64,000 bases of DNA from Candidatus Saccharibacteria bacterium oral taxon 488. GTDB lineage: Bacteria; Patescibacteriota; Saccharimonadia; Saccharimonadales; Saccharimonadaceae. Positions 8,180-17,088 of the stretch are shown here, one piece after another. Each line of letters opens with the position of its first letter. Positions within the stretch are counted from its first letter, which is position 1. The notes beneath the pieces were generated by a model that worked only from the letters and a program-made list of their open reading frames with translations, ran no database searches and was not told where the DNA came from. The position numbers were made by a program, and so were the translations under genes. The stretch is taken from the NCBI GenBank assembly GCA_010202115.1, contig CP047917.1:867439-931438 (forward strand). Reading direction: 5' to 3'.

Positions 8180-10014
8180 CACACCACCTCCCCCTCTACA
8201 CCCTGACGCTCGGCCTGGAGGAGTAGGTTTACTTTTAGATTCACGTCGCCACCGAAGGCTCGGTCGAGGAGGATGATGGATGATGGTTTGGTGGCGAGGA
8301 TGGTCGCAAATAATTCCTCCGTCATGGAGTGCGCTAGGCAAATGACTAGCTTTTCGGACGGGATGAAGCAAAAGTCATCATGCTGCTCAACCTGCGCCAA
8401 TGGCGAGATGCCGCGCTTGAGCAGGAGCTCGGTTAGCAGGTCGTCGTCAGTCGTACCCTCCTCCAGAGGGTCAAGGTTAGCGAGCGCCTGCTGGCGAATC
8501 TCCTCTGGGTCAGAAACTAGCTCGTTCCACTGCTTGAAGTTGCTATCATCCACCCGATACACCCGAAAGCCAAGGTCGAGTGGAGCGTCACGAGAGGCTA
8601 GCTTGTCCGCCTGGTCAGCACGGATTTTGACGCCCGCCCGACGGATGCGCTCACGAGCAATGTCCGCGATAGTGCGGTAGCCAGCTTTATACGCCTCCGA
8701 CTTCTCGTCAGTCAGCTCAGGCAGCTGGACACAAATCCAGCGGCGATTGCCGCCGTCTTCGGCGTTAAGTTCGGCAACAGCATGAGCAAACGACCCTGAT
8801 CCACTAAAGAAATCTAAGCAAACATCAGAGTCATCTTTGTCTGTTGAAATTTTCAAAATTTCTTTCAAGAACAACACGGGCTTTGGTGTATCAAAAAGCT
8901 TTTTGTTATTGAATAGGCGCATTAGCTCTTTTGTTCCTTCGGTTGCCGTCCCTACATGATCCCAAATTGTAAATGGATTTTTACCCTTCTCTTTTGCTTC
9001 AGACAGGAAACGTTTTAGCTGAGGACGACCCTTGCCATTCTTTCCCCAAACAACCCTATTGTCCGCCAAGACACTGGCGAATTTCTCTCTAGAAAATCGC
9101 CAGTGCCTCCCTCCTGGAGGGAGGTGCTGCTCACCCGTAACCGGGTTCGTTATCGGATATGTTAGATTTTCTCGAACATTTGGCGCATCAAATGGATCAG
9201 CGACCCACACCCCTCGACGATCATTGTCTGGGTTAGAAAATTTAGACTCATCAATATCAAGTGGCGTAAGTTTATAGTCATCACGTCGACGAGCATAGCA
9301 AAGAGTGTAGTTATGCGATAGCGAAACATCGGTGTCATTTTGACTAGACTTACGATGTTTCCAGATAAAATCAGCTACAAAATTCTCCTCCCCAAATATC
9401 TCGTTCATCATCAGGCGGAGGTTGTGGACTTCATTGTCGTCGATCGAGACGAAGATAACGCCGTCTTGGCGAAGCAAATTACGAGCCAGGAAGAGGCGTG
9501 GATACATCATGTTCAGCCAGTTGCTGTGTTTATGTCCGCCGGTATTGGTGCGCAAGCCGTCATCCCGCACAACGTTACCCTCATCATCAGTGATGCCCGC
9601 CTCTGTCTCATAACTGCGACGTGTTTGCTTGAAGTCATCGTTGTAGATAAAATCATTGCCGGTGTTGTAGGGCGGGTCGATATAGATCATCTTGACCTTG
9701 CCATAATACGCCTTGTGGAGAATCTTCAACGCCGCCAAGTTATCACCCTCGATAAACATATTATCCGTCGTATCCCAATCGACGGAATTCGCTTGGTCGG
9801 GATGGAGTGTCTGGACAGTCTTCTCCTGGATGGTGGCAAAGACGTCGCTCTTACCCTTCCAGCCAAGCCCGTAGCGCTCGCCCAAATCAACCGCCTCGCC
9901 CAGAGTCGCCTGGAGCTTCTGCCAGTCGATTTTGCCTTCGGCGACTGCCTCGGGGAAGAGCTGTTGGAGTTTGTCAATTTGCTGTTGATGTATGTTGTCG
10001 TTGTAGCCGTTCAT
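8179..10014 (-). CDS. mod: Type III DNA methyltransferase Mod (adenine-specific)
   Basis: 611 aa, the usual length of type III Mod subunits. Motif IV DPPYNTGNDF (from residue 113) comes before motif I DFFSGSGS (about 401-408), the beta-class order that gives N6-adenine methylation. The target-recognition region between the two and the C-terminal part are intact. It should methylate one strand of an asymmetric site and guide the Res subunit. It begins 12 bp after the Fic gene and its stop overlaps the ATG of the 4-TM protein. I saw no simple-sequence repeat in the gene that would suggest phase variation. Confidence 0.93.
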   Translation of the reverse strand: MNGYNDNIHQQQIDKLQQLFPEAVAEGKIDWQKLQATLGEAVDLGERYGLGWKGKSDVFATIQEKTVQTLHPDQANSVDWDTTDNMFIEGDNLAALKILHKAYYGKVKMIYIDPPYNTGNDFIYNDDFKQTRRSYETEAGITDDEGNVVRDDGLRTNTGGHKHSNWLNMMYPRLFLARNLLRQDGVIFVSIDDNEVHNLRLMMNEIFGEENFVADFIWKHRKSSQNDTDVSLSHNYTLCYARRRDDYKLTPLDIDESKFSNPDNDRRGVWVADPFDAPNVRENLTYPITNPVTGEQHLPPGGRHWRFSREKFASVLADNRVVWGKNGKGRPQLKRFLSEAKEKGKNPFTIWDHVGTATEGTKELMRLFNNKKLFDTPKPVLFLKEILKISTDKDDSDVCLDFFSGSGSFAHAVAELNAEDGGNRRWICVQLPELTDEKSEAYKAGYRTIADIARERIRRAGVKIRADQADKLASRDAPLDLGFRVYRVDDSNFKQWNELVSDPEEIRQQALANLDPLEEGTTDDDLLTELLLKRGISPLAQVEQHDDFCFIPSEKLVICLAHSMTEELFATILATKPSSIILLDRAFGGDVNLKVNLLLQAERQGVEGEVV

Positions 10015-10026
10015 CGTTTTTTCTCT

Positions 10027-11184
10027 TTATTCCGTTGCTTCATTTTTTACTACTAATAAACCATTTCTATCCATAGCCAACAACACATCTCTTAATAAAT
10101 AGTTATTAGCAAACCTCATAACGTACTTCTTTTGGTAGTCAGGATGAACCATGAGCAATCCTTTGTCTCTCATATTCGTCAAAACACGAGACGTCTGCAC
10201 CGCAGCAGAGGCGGTTGGTCCAAATAGGTGTCTTACGTCTTGTGCTTGAATTAGGTCTTTTTGCATGGCTATCTTTAAAATCTCATGCTCTTCTGCAGAT
10301 ATAAATTGACTATCAAGGGCGCTTTTTAATGCTGGCTCTATTATATTTGGCACAGCATAATTACGATCTAATAGTTTATTCACCCTGACCATCTCACTAG
10401 CTATGCCCCGTGCGACATATAGACACCAATCCTCTAATGCTTCTTCCTTGCCAGAGTCTGCTGCAGCCAATTTATTATAGTATTCTTGACGATCCATACA
10501 AAAAATAGCCGAAGGATTTAAAATAGTCCGCATAGTTTTGTTGATAAATTTAGCCTTAATAAGCATCGCATACGTGACAAGCCTTGCCGTTCTACCGTTT
10601 CCATTATCAAATGGGTGTATTGCGGCTAGTCGATGGTGTGCAAGAGCAATTTTGATAATATCCATTTTGTTATCATTATCATCAGCAATATAGTCGCATA
10701 ACTCCTGAATAAGCCGGGGTATCTCTATATGATTTGGCGGCTCATGATCGCTTTTTTTAATATGTACTGAGCAACTTCGCCAATCTCCAGGCCACTTACT
10801 ACCATCGTGCTTTAAATCAGTAACAACTATTTTCTGAACTTCACGAATAAAGGAAGGAGTAATTTGTTGACTGTCATCTCCATCAAAAGTCTCTTCAATA
10901 AAATCTATCGCCTTCCTGATGTTGCGAAGCTCTTGAAGGTTTTCGTCGCTGGGCTTTTCATCATTACTCAATGAATCCATGGCGGCACTAACCACCGTTG
11001 TACGATTACCTTCAATTCGAGCAGACGCGACACTTTCTAATATGTACATAATCTCTCTCAAATCAAAGAATAGCCATGGCGGAGTCGTGCCCCCTAAATG
11101 GGTATAGCGAATTTTCTCCAAATTAAATAGTTCACTCACCAATTCTGAGTTAAATGATGGGTTGATAGATTTAAGAGGATTCAT
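10027..11184 (-). CDS. Fic-family protein (Fic_N + Fic domain), probable AMP transferase
   Basis: 385 aa. The Fic core is HPFDNGNGRTAR from His190, where the usual motif is HPFx(D/E)GNGRxxR; the acidic position is Asn here, while the preceding position is Asp. An N-terminal inhibitory motif (S/T)xxxE(G/N) is present as S54-A-R-I-E58-G59, which makes this a class II, self-inhibited Fic protein. The C-terminal 90 residues look like a winged helix (RHLFGPTASAAVQTSRVL). It is the first gene of a five-gene operon with the type III RM genes and has its own -10 box six bases before the ATG. Target protein unknown; the altered motif makes activity uncertain. Confidence 0.88.
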   Translation of the reverse strand: MNPLKSINPSFNSELVSELFNLEKIRYTHLGGTTPPWLFFDLREIMYILESVASARIEGNRTTVVSAAMDSLSNDEKPSDENLQELRNIRKAIDFIEETFDGDDSQQITPSFIREVQKIVVTDLKHDGSKWPGDWRSCSVHIKKSDHEPPNHIEIPRLIQELCDYIADDNDNKMDIIKIALAHHRLAAIHPFDNGNGRTARLVTYAMLIKAKFINKTMRTILNPSAIFCMDRQEYYNKLAAADSGKEEALEDWCLYVARGIASEMVRVNKLLDRNYAVPNIIEPALKSALDSQFISAEEHEILKIAMQKDLIQAQDVRHLFGPTASAAVQTSRVLTNMRDKGLLMVHPDYQKKYVMRFANNYLLRDVLLAMDRNGLLVVKNEATE

Positions 11185-11190
11185 ACCTGC

Positions 11191-11196
11191 ATTATA
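11191..11196 (-). promoter_or_regulatory. Leaderless-type -10 box for the Fic-RM operon
   Basis: TATAAT on the minus strand, followed by exactly six bases and the Fic ATG at 11184, so transcription should begin at or next to the start codon. Confidence 0.6.
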
Positions 11197-11304
11197 TATG
11201 TTTGTTAAATTTCAGTCAACACTTTTTAACATTTTTCTCTCATATTAATCTGTTATATTCCATAGTCTGTTAATTTATTTCTTAACATTTTGTTATATAG
11301 TTAG

Positions 11305-11967
11305 TTACTGCTCATCCTTTTTATAGATAATGCTTACATAGTCAGTTTTCGTAACAATAATATGATCATTAAGCGTAATACCGAGCAATTTTCCCGCTTC
11401 TGCTAGCCTATTCGTGACATCTTTATCAGCCTGACTCGCCTCCAAACTCCCGCTCGGATGATTATGCGCCACGATGATGCTGGCCGCGCGGTCGGCGATG
11501 GCGTCGGCGAAGACCTCGCGCGGGTGTACTAGGCTGGCAGTCAGTGTGCCGATAGTCACTACCCGCTTGGCGATCAAACGATTCGCACCATCCAGCGTCA
11601 GGCAAACAAAGTATTCCTGCTTTTTGTCGCGAATGTCGACCAGCAGCTCGACGACTTTTTCTGGGCTGTCAATGATTGGCTGGTCGCTATCCAGCAAATA
11701 CCGCCGCGCCAGCTCCAAACTCGCCAGAATCACCGGAATTTTCGCATCACCCAAGCCAACTACGCCATGCAGATCATCATACGAAACATCGCCGCCTTTT
11801 TGACGCACAATTTTCAGCACCTCGCGCGCAATTTTACCGACATCCGCCCGAGCATTGCCACTGCCGATAATCGCCATCAACAATTCCAAGTCGCTCAGCC
11901 GCGCCGTACCATAGCGCGCCAATTTCTCGCGGGGACGATCCAACGGATGACGGTCAGAGATTCTCAT
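11305..11967 (-). CDS. radC: RadC-family JAB-domain protein
   Basis: 220 aa. An N-terminal helix-hairpin-helix region (residues about 15-90) is followed by a JAMM/MPN-like domain with the metal motif HNHPSGS: H168, H170 and D181. RadC proteins are common near mobile and defence genes; the old link to DNA repair is not well supported and the domain is thought to be a metallo-hydrolase. It has its own -10 box (11974-11979), six bases before the ATG. The 120-bp gap to the Fic gene is AT-rich and contains the Fic promoter. Confidence 0.92.
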   Translation of the reverse strand: MRISDRHPLDRPREKLARYGTARLSDLELLMAIIGSGNARADVGKIAREVLKIVRQKGGDVSYDDLHGVVGLGDAKIPVILASLELARRYLLDSDQPIIDSPEKVVELLVDIRDKKQEYFVCLTLDGANRLIAKRVVTIGTLTASLVHPREVFADAIADRAASIIVAHNHPSGSLEASQADKDVTNRLAEAGKLLGITLNDHIIVTKTDYVSIIYKKDEQ

Positions 11968-11973
11968 ATAGAC

Positions 11974-11979
11974 AGTATA
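11974..11979 (-). promoter_or_regulatory. Leaderless-type -10 box for radC
   Basis: TATACT on the minus strand with six bases to the radC ATG at 11967. Confidence 0.6.
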
Positions 11980-12022
11980 GCAAGCACCCCAACTAAGCTA
12001 AAGTGTCAGACCGCACACATAC

Positions 12023-14128
12023 CTACTGTTCAATCGGCTTTGTCAATTCAACATTGATAGAGATTTTATCAACATTAAACATCTCCGCCAGTTCGCGCAT
12101 GAGCCGTATTTTTTGATTCGTATTTGTTGCTACGTCAACCACAAGCCCTGTGTCGTGAATCTTTACGGAATTAAAAAATCTTTTAGAATCATTACTAATC
12201 CAATTTTTCGTCTTTTCGCTATTCATAATCTGATCAGTAAAATCAGGGTTCTCGTCGTACAGATACTCACAATAGACGCCAAGAATTTGCGACCAGCTCG
12301 TTACTGGATAAGAATCGTCACCGATATAGAATATTTTTACCGCTGCGCCTGTAAAATCAATATCGTCGAAAATATTAACTTTCGTGTCAAGTATTGGCGG
12401 TTCAAACGTACTTGTTGGCAGCGGCCAAATTTTAATTATTTTATCAATCCACCACTGCTGACGTTCCAGTATAGTCTTCTCATTCCAGGTACTATATTTA
12501 GCAACAGTCCTATTAATCTTAAGCGGGCTATCAGCAAACCCGTCTGGCATATCACGCTTTTCCCGGAAACTCTTGTTTGAATATTCAGAGTTATATCCCG
12601 TCAATGTCAAATTCGCTAGCCCATGCAAATATATGCCATGAATTTCATCGGCACGGTCACCGAGCTCATCCCGCCAAGTATTGGTCATGGTTTGCGGCAT
12701 AATATGTTCAATCGTTAGGTGTAGCTCTTTGTTATTAATCTGTTTCAGCAATGACACGTCCTTAGACTCATCGTCAACCGCAGTTAACAAATACATGACA
12801 TTGGAAGAGCGCTGATTATAGGTAAAGTTTGCTTTTATCGCTGTTTCTATTTCATTATCTCGGGGCAATCGGATCTGCCTGTTTTTTGAAAGTACGGTGT
12901 ATTTCAGCACTTCAAGATATACGGCATTGTCCTGCTCAGCAATTGACAATATACTTCTGTGTAATCCGGCGAAATATTTACCTAAGCCTGTTGTCGATAA
13001 GTTGATAACGATACGCCGCGAAAAGTAGACGCGTAACACATCAAACACCTCAGCAATTTCATCATCAGACAAATGTCCATCTTGCCAATATTTCATGACT
13101 GATACGGCATACGGAAAGAATGCTTCAATTCTCAGATAGCGCATTGTAAATGCCACCGAACTAAGTCTTGCAAATTCATTATTTTCGTCTATGCCAAACT
13201 TTAGAAAGCGATAATATTTTAGTATTCTCAAAATCTCGCCGTAAAATTCGTCAAGCGATTCATATGACTGATCATCAGAAATATTATTAGAAAAAGCTTT
13301 TTTAAACTCTGGATACACCTTATCAGTATTCACGACCGATTGGTTCTTGGCAATCAAATAGACACGGAAGAAGTCGGTAATATCATCACGCTGCGGATCG
13401 GTTAGGTATGTTTCAATATACTGCCAATAGTTAGTCAAAACATAATCTTGTTTTTCGGAGGTGCGCAACATTAACGAGAAGTTTCGGATTTTGTCGCCAT
13501 CTGTCAACGGTTTGCCGGTCGAATTGATGCTCTCAAAGACTTTTTGCGGATTATCATCGTCTTTGTCTAGAACAATCGTGACAATCTCGAAGTCATCAAG
13601 CGTATCAATATATTGTTCTAAATGATCACGATTTCTAAAGTAGTCGTAGAATTGGAGGTAGGATTTATACAAATTACTTTTCTTCTCATATTCTGTCAGT
13701 TCTGCCTGACTAAATATTTTCTCAAATATTTTATTGTCGGTGGTTACTGCCCGAAGCTTAATCCGATTTTCCTCTGAATCATATTGTTTTGCATATCTGT
13801 TATATAAATATTCGTCCTTGATTTGCTCGGCTACCAGTCTAAGCTTTTCAGGTGACTCTAACGCTAAATGGTAAATTGCAGTGATCATCAGCAAAACTGT
13901 CGTTGCACGCTGCTGACCGTCGATAATGATACTTCGGTCGCCGTCGTTGATATACACGATACTGCCAAAATAGTGTTTCTTATCTCCACGCTTCACCTCT
14001 TCAGGGTCGTCTAAAAACATTTGGACATTATCGGCTGTCCAAGAATAAGGGCGTTGAAAATTAGGTATCTCAAAGAATTTGTTTGGCGTATATAAGAATA
14101 ATTTAATGTTAGTTTGCAGCGCTTTCAT
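12023..14128 (-). CDS. GmrSD-like type IV restriction nuclease (DUF262 + DUF1524)
   Basis: 701 aa. The N-terminal DUF262 (ParB/sulfiredoxin-like) domain shows FQRPYSW at about residue 24 and the nucleotide-binding D70-GQQR-ATT. The middle and C-terminal part contains the DUF1524 HNH motif EHIMPQT (near residue 473) followed by N-x-T-L-T-G-x-N. This fused GmrS+GmrD layout belongs to type IV enzymes that cut DNA carrying modified (for example glucosylated) cytosines, and to BrxU and SspE relatives. It is transcribed alone from a -10 box seven bases upstream of its ATG and extends the defence island past RadC. Motifs are intact, so activity is plausible. Confidence 0.88.
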   Translation of the reverse strand: MKALQTNIKLFLYTPNKFFEIPNFQRPYSWTADNVQMFLDDPEEVKRGDKKHYFGSIVYINDGDRSIIIDGQQRATTVLLMITAIYHLALESPEKLRLVAEQIKDEYLYNRYAKQYDSEENRIKLRAVTTDNKIFEKIFSQAELTEYEKKSNLYKSYLQFYDYFRNRDHLEQYIDTLDDFEIVTIVLDKDDDNPQKVFESINSTGKPLTDGDKIRNFSLMLRTSEKQDYVLTNYWQYIETYLTDPQRDDITDFFRVYLIAKNQSVVNTDKVYPEFKKAFSNNISDDQSYESLDEFYGEILRILKYYRFLKFGIDENNEFARLSSVAFTMRYLRIEAFFPYAVSVMKYWQDGHLSDDEIAEVFDVLRVYFSRRIVINLSTTGLGKYFAGLHRSILSIAEQDNAVYLEVLKYTVLSKNRQIRLPRDNEIETAIKANFTYNQRSSNVMYLLTAVDDESKDVSLLKQINNKELHLTIEHIMPQTMTNTWRDELGDRADEIHGIYLHGLANLTLTGYNSEYSNKSFREKRDMPDGFADSPLKINRTVAKYSTWNEKTILERQQWWIDKIIKIWPLPTSTFEPPILDTKVNIFDDIDFTGAAVKIFYIGDDSYPVTSWSQILGVYCEYLYDENPDFTDQIMNSEKTKNWISNDSKRFFNSVKIHDTGLVVDVATNTNQKIRLMRELAEMFNVDKISINVELTKPIEQ

Positions 14129-14135
14129 ATATCTA

Positions 14136-14141
14136 ATTATA
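14136..14141 (-). promoter_or_regulatory. Leaderless-type -10 box for the GmrSD-like gene
   Basis: TATAAT on the minus strand, seven bases before ATG 14128. Confidence 0.6.
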
Positions 14142-14176
14142 CTACTTCATTGCTGCTTCTTTAGGCGATGTGTTTA

Positions 14177-16429
14177 CTAAACTTTCACTGACTGTCGGCC
14201 GCGCACCACGCACATCGCCACTACAAACATGCCAACCAGCCGCGATACTAATGAGCTGTCGTCTGCACTTGATTGAGTTGTTGTCGTGAATTCTTCCTCC
14301 GGATTGAGCTGGCTGTCGTCCGGCCATAGGCCAGGAGATGGGCGGCTTTTTACGACCAAAACATTGTCACTCACGGCACTCATTTCGCTATTATAACCGT
14401 AACTGTCAACCGCCAAATCATTCTGTTCGTCCACTTCAGATTCTACCGCCTCAGACACTTCAGCAGCAGCAAGTTCTGCTTGCGCTTCAGACAAATCGAC
14501 GACTGACTCTATGCCACTAGTATCCATAGTTATAGTTTCAACTTCAGCATCCAGACACAACAAATCGCTTTTTTCCGATGCTTTCATAACTATATTGTCA
14601 CGCTCCTCGCGAGGCATGATGCGCTCCTCTAAAATTTCCACTACTGGCTCATAATCATTGGTGACTTCAGGAACTGATACCGCCTTAGAATTGTCCAATT
14701 GCCCCGCGGAATCCATATCAACACTAATCTCGTCGTCTACAGAGAGTTTCAAATCATCGACTTCTTCACGCACCGTAGTTGCCTCCATTGGCAGCGCAAT
14801 CGTCACCACTTCAGCCGAAGATACTCCCGGCTCTACTACTGGCGCTTGTTGTTCGACAAAAAACACCATATCCTCCTCAGCCCAAGCTTCGTTGTCCTCG
14901 CCATATTCAACGATATCTTGAGCTGATAATGACACAATCACCGGCTGATCAGGCTGCTCTTTCGCTGGAATTGATGCGGCCGCATTAACCATCTTTTCAG
15001 TAGATGTCTCGTTTGTTTCGTATTCCGCCGACACATTAACGGCGTCCTCTTGCTCCTGATATGGCGACACATTAGATGCGGTTGGAATTACATGCTTGGG
15101 CTGTTCGACATCAACGCCATCGGTCGATTCGACAAAATTATTATAATCCGGCGCCGCATCTATACTAATCTCGCTAGGTTGAGCGTCTGTTGATGCTTTC
15201 GTGCCAGAATTATCAATTGGTCCCGTGGTCGCAGATTCATCCACCTTTACCGCCTCAAACTGCGCTGCCAAGTGCTGCTGCTCGGAAACTGGTATAGCAT
15301 CCTTATCCTTTTCTGCTACTCGGCTCGGCTCAGAATTGGCTGATTCTGACCCTGTTATAACGAATTCGTTTTCTTCTTGGCGTTCAATTGATGGTGTTTT
15401 TACACTTGATGGCGCAACGGTTTCATCACCATCATATGTATTTTCCACAACACTAGTAGTGACCTTATCCTCGTTAGCCATAGGGTAAACTGTTTCATTT
15501 TTCAGCGGATTGCGATTCTCATCACCAGTTTGAGCATCCTTATTTATCGCTAATGGTACTGGCGCAGCTTCCGCCTGCGCCGGTGTGTCTAAGAGTTCCG
15601 GCGTCAGCTGTTTATTATTATGTACTGCGTCAGAAATAGTATCAATGACGTGCGTCTTCACCTCCGATGGAGGACTACTCACCTCTGCCACTTCGGTAAA
15701 AGACCCTTCGTTAGAAAATTCGCTAGTACTTTCTGGCCGAGATTCTCCGACATCTTTAGTATCGTCAGCGATAGTTTCTGGGGTTGTTTTTAGTCCAAAG
15801 AATGGCGCTTCTGCCGCTTCAGTATCCATATCTTCGCCCGAAGTTCCGACCGGCTCGCTAGTCGAAGCTTTACTTTCTTGTTCCTGCGGCGTGATCTTCT
15901 CAGTTGACCCATCTGTCTTGTCGGCGCTAGTTTCAATCACTCTTGGACTATCAGCAATTGGCAGTTCCCCGCCATCAAAGTCGTCAGGTAAGGGCCGTGC
16001 CCAGACAATCTCGCCCGGCACGTCGTCTTCTCGGAGTAATTGCTCTAGGGTGCTTAGCTGTTCCCCGGGCTGAAGTTCAGTATTGTCTGCCATCATTGCG
16101 GCTTGACGCTCTTCACAAAATTGTCTGAGACCGCAGCCAATACAAGCAATCGTCCCATACTTTTGACACTGCTCGGGATTGACTGGTGCTGATGTTTCTT
16201 TTGATTCGGGTTTGCTGTTTGTAACAGTGTTGAGTTCTGCCTCACCACTGGCCACCGCCACCAAATCAAGACTGCTTGCCGCCTCGTCTGTATCAGCACC
16301 ACCTGCTTCGCCAGCACCAGACGAAAAATTGTCACTCTCAGCACCACTCCTCAACGACGAAAATACATCAAAACCATCACCGTCAATTCCTGCCGGTGAT
16401 GATTCTACTGTAGTCGCCTCCCCAATCAT
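14177..16429 (-). CDS. Large acidic low-complexity protein with a CX7CX2CX5C cluster and C-terminal hydrophobic tail
   Basis: 750 aa, very rich in Glu, Asp, Ser, Thr, Val and Ala and likely disordered. Near the N-terminus are four cysteines (C88, C96, C99, C105), spaced CX7CX2CX5C, which could bind an iron-sulfur cluster or zinc. The extreme C-terminus has a short hydrophobic stretch (LVGMFVVAMCVV) and a basic end, consistent with a weak tail anchor. The start overlaps the stop of the flavoreductase gene (ATGA), placing it fourth in the nrdD-nrdG operon. I know no family for it. A role in electron transfer with the reductase is suggested by the Cys cluster and context only. Confidence 0.65.
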   Translation of the reverse strand: MIGEATTVESSPAGIDGDGFDVFSSLRSGAESDNFSSGAGEAGGADTDEAASSLDLVAVASGEAELNTVTNSKPESKETSAPVNPEQCQKYGTIACIGCGLRQFCEERQAAMMADNTELQPGEQLSTLEQLLREDDVPGEIVWARPLPDDFDGGELPIADSPRVIETSADKTDGSTEKITPQEQESKASTSEPVGTSGEDMDTEAAEAPFFGLKTTPETIADDTKDVGESRPESTSEFSNEGSFTEVAEVSSPPSEVKTHVIDTISDAVHNNKQLTPELLDTPAQAEAAPVPLAINKDAQTGDENRNPLKNETVYPMANEDKVTTSVVENTYDGDETVAPSSVKTPSIERQEENEFVITGSESANSEPSRVAEKDKDAIPVSEQQHLAAQFEAVKVDESATTGPIDNSGTKASTDAQPSEISIDAAPDYNNFVESTDGVDVEQPKHVIPTASNVSPYQEQEDAVNVSAEYETNETSTEKMVNAAASIPAKEQPDQPVIVSLSAQDIVEYGEDNEAWAEEDMVFFVEQQAPVVEPGVSSAEVVTIALPMEATTVREEVDDLKLSVDDEISVDMDSAGQLDNSKAVSVPEVTNDYEPVVEILEERIMPREERDNIVMKASEKSDLLCLDAEVETITMDTSGIESVVDLSEAQAELAAAEVSEAVESEVDEQNDLAVDSYGYNSEMSAVSDNVLVVKSRPSPGLWPDDSQLNPEEEFTTTTQSSADDSSLVSRLVGMFVVAMCVVRGRQSVKV

Positions 16430-17088
16430 CGTTCAAAAAATGTCTCCGTTGAAATATGTGATTCATCGACACCGGCGGCGGTTAGCTTTTGCCAAACATC
16501 GCGCACGAACGGCAAGCTGCCGCAGACCAAAAAATGCGCATCACTTGGCACTTCACTGGCAATCTTCGTTACCTCAAACCGCCCGTTGTACCAGCCGTCT
16601 GTTTCCTCAACCTGCTGGCGGGTACTAAACTTATGGACCTGAATGGATGAGGCCGCTAACTCTTCCGAGAACACCATATACTCTGATGATTTTTGACTCA
16701 AATAGAGAAAGGTCGGCTGCTGGGCGTCCGCCAAAATACTCCAAATCGGACTGAGCCCGCACCCCGCCGCGATGCCAACCAGCGGCCGCTCAGTCTGCGG
16801 ATTGAAATCGCCGTACGCCCGGCTAATCTGCAGCGTGTCGCCAACGTGACGCGAACACAAATAGCTCGAGAATTCACCGCCAACATTTTTCACGGTAATC
16901 GACATCAGCTCCTCACTCGGGCGCGAAGAAATACTATAGGCCTTGCCTTCGCGCACCTGGCTGCCCTCAATAAACACTGTGATATATTGCCCCGCCATAA
17001 AGTCAAACGGCCGCGCAACATACAGCGTCGTCACCTCGGGGTTTTCCTGGCGCACACGCACAATTTCGACGGTTAGTGAATCACGCAT
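16426..17088 (-). CDS. Ferredoxin-NADP+ reductase-like flavoprotein
   Basis: 220 aa. The N-terminal FAD-binding barrel has the flavin motif in GKAYSIS (RxYS-like, with Lys-Ala in place of Arg-x) and GGEFSSYL; the NAD(P)-binding half begins GIAAGCGLSPIWSIL and ends with the family's C-GSLPFVRDV segment and an aromatic near the C-terminus (TFFER). Such enzymes pass electrons between NAD(P)H and iron-sulfur or flavin proteins. It overlaps nrdG by 16 bp and the acidic Cys-cluster gene by 4 bp. Since NrdG needs one-electron reduction of its 4Fe-4S cluster, this reductase is a good candidate for its electron supply. Confidence 0.85.
   Translation of the reverse strand: MRDSLTVEIVRVRQENPEVTTLYVARPFDFMAGQYITVFIEGSQVREGKAYSISSRPSEELMSITVKNVGGEFSSYLCSRHVGDTLQISRAYGDFNPQTERPLVGIAAGCGLSPIWSILADAQQPTFLYLSQKSSEYMVFSEELAASSIQVHKFSTRQQVEETDGWYNGRFEVTKIASEVPSDAHFLVCGSLPFVRDVWQKLTAAGVDESHISTETFFER

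Noticed and set aside
9340..10056. 238-codon plus-strand frame over the mod gene
   Set aside because: Lies wholly antisense to the conserved methylase motifs; no recognisable domain or ribosome site.
14338..16128. Multiple Ser/Thr-rich plus-strand frames in the acidic protein region
   Set aside because: Antisense of Glu/Ser/Thr/Ala-rich codons gives low-complexity frames; the minus-strand frame is coupled to its operon by ATGA.
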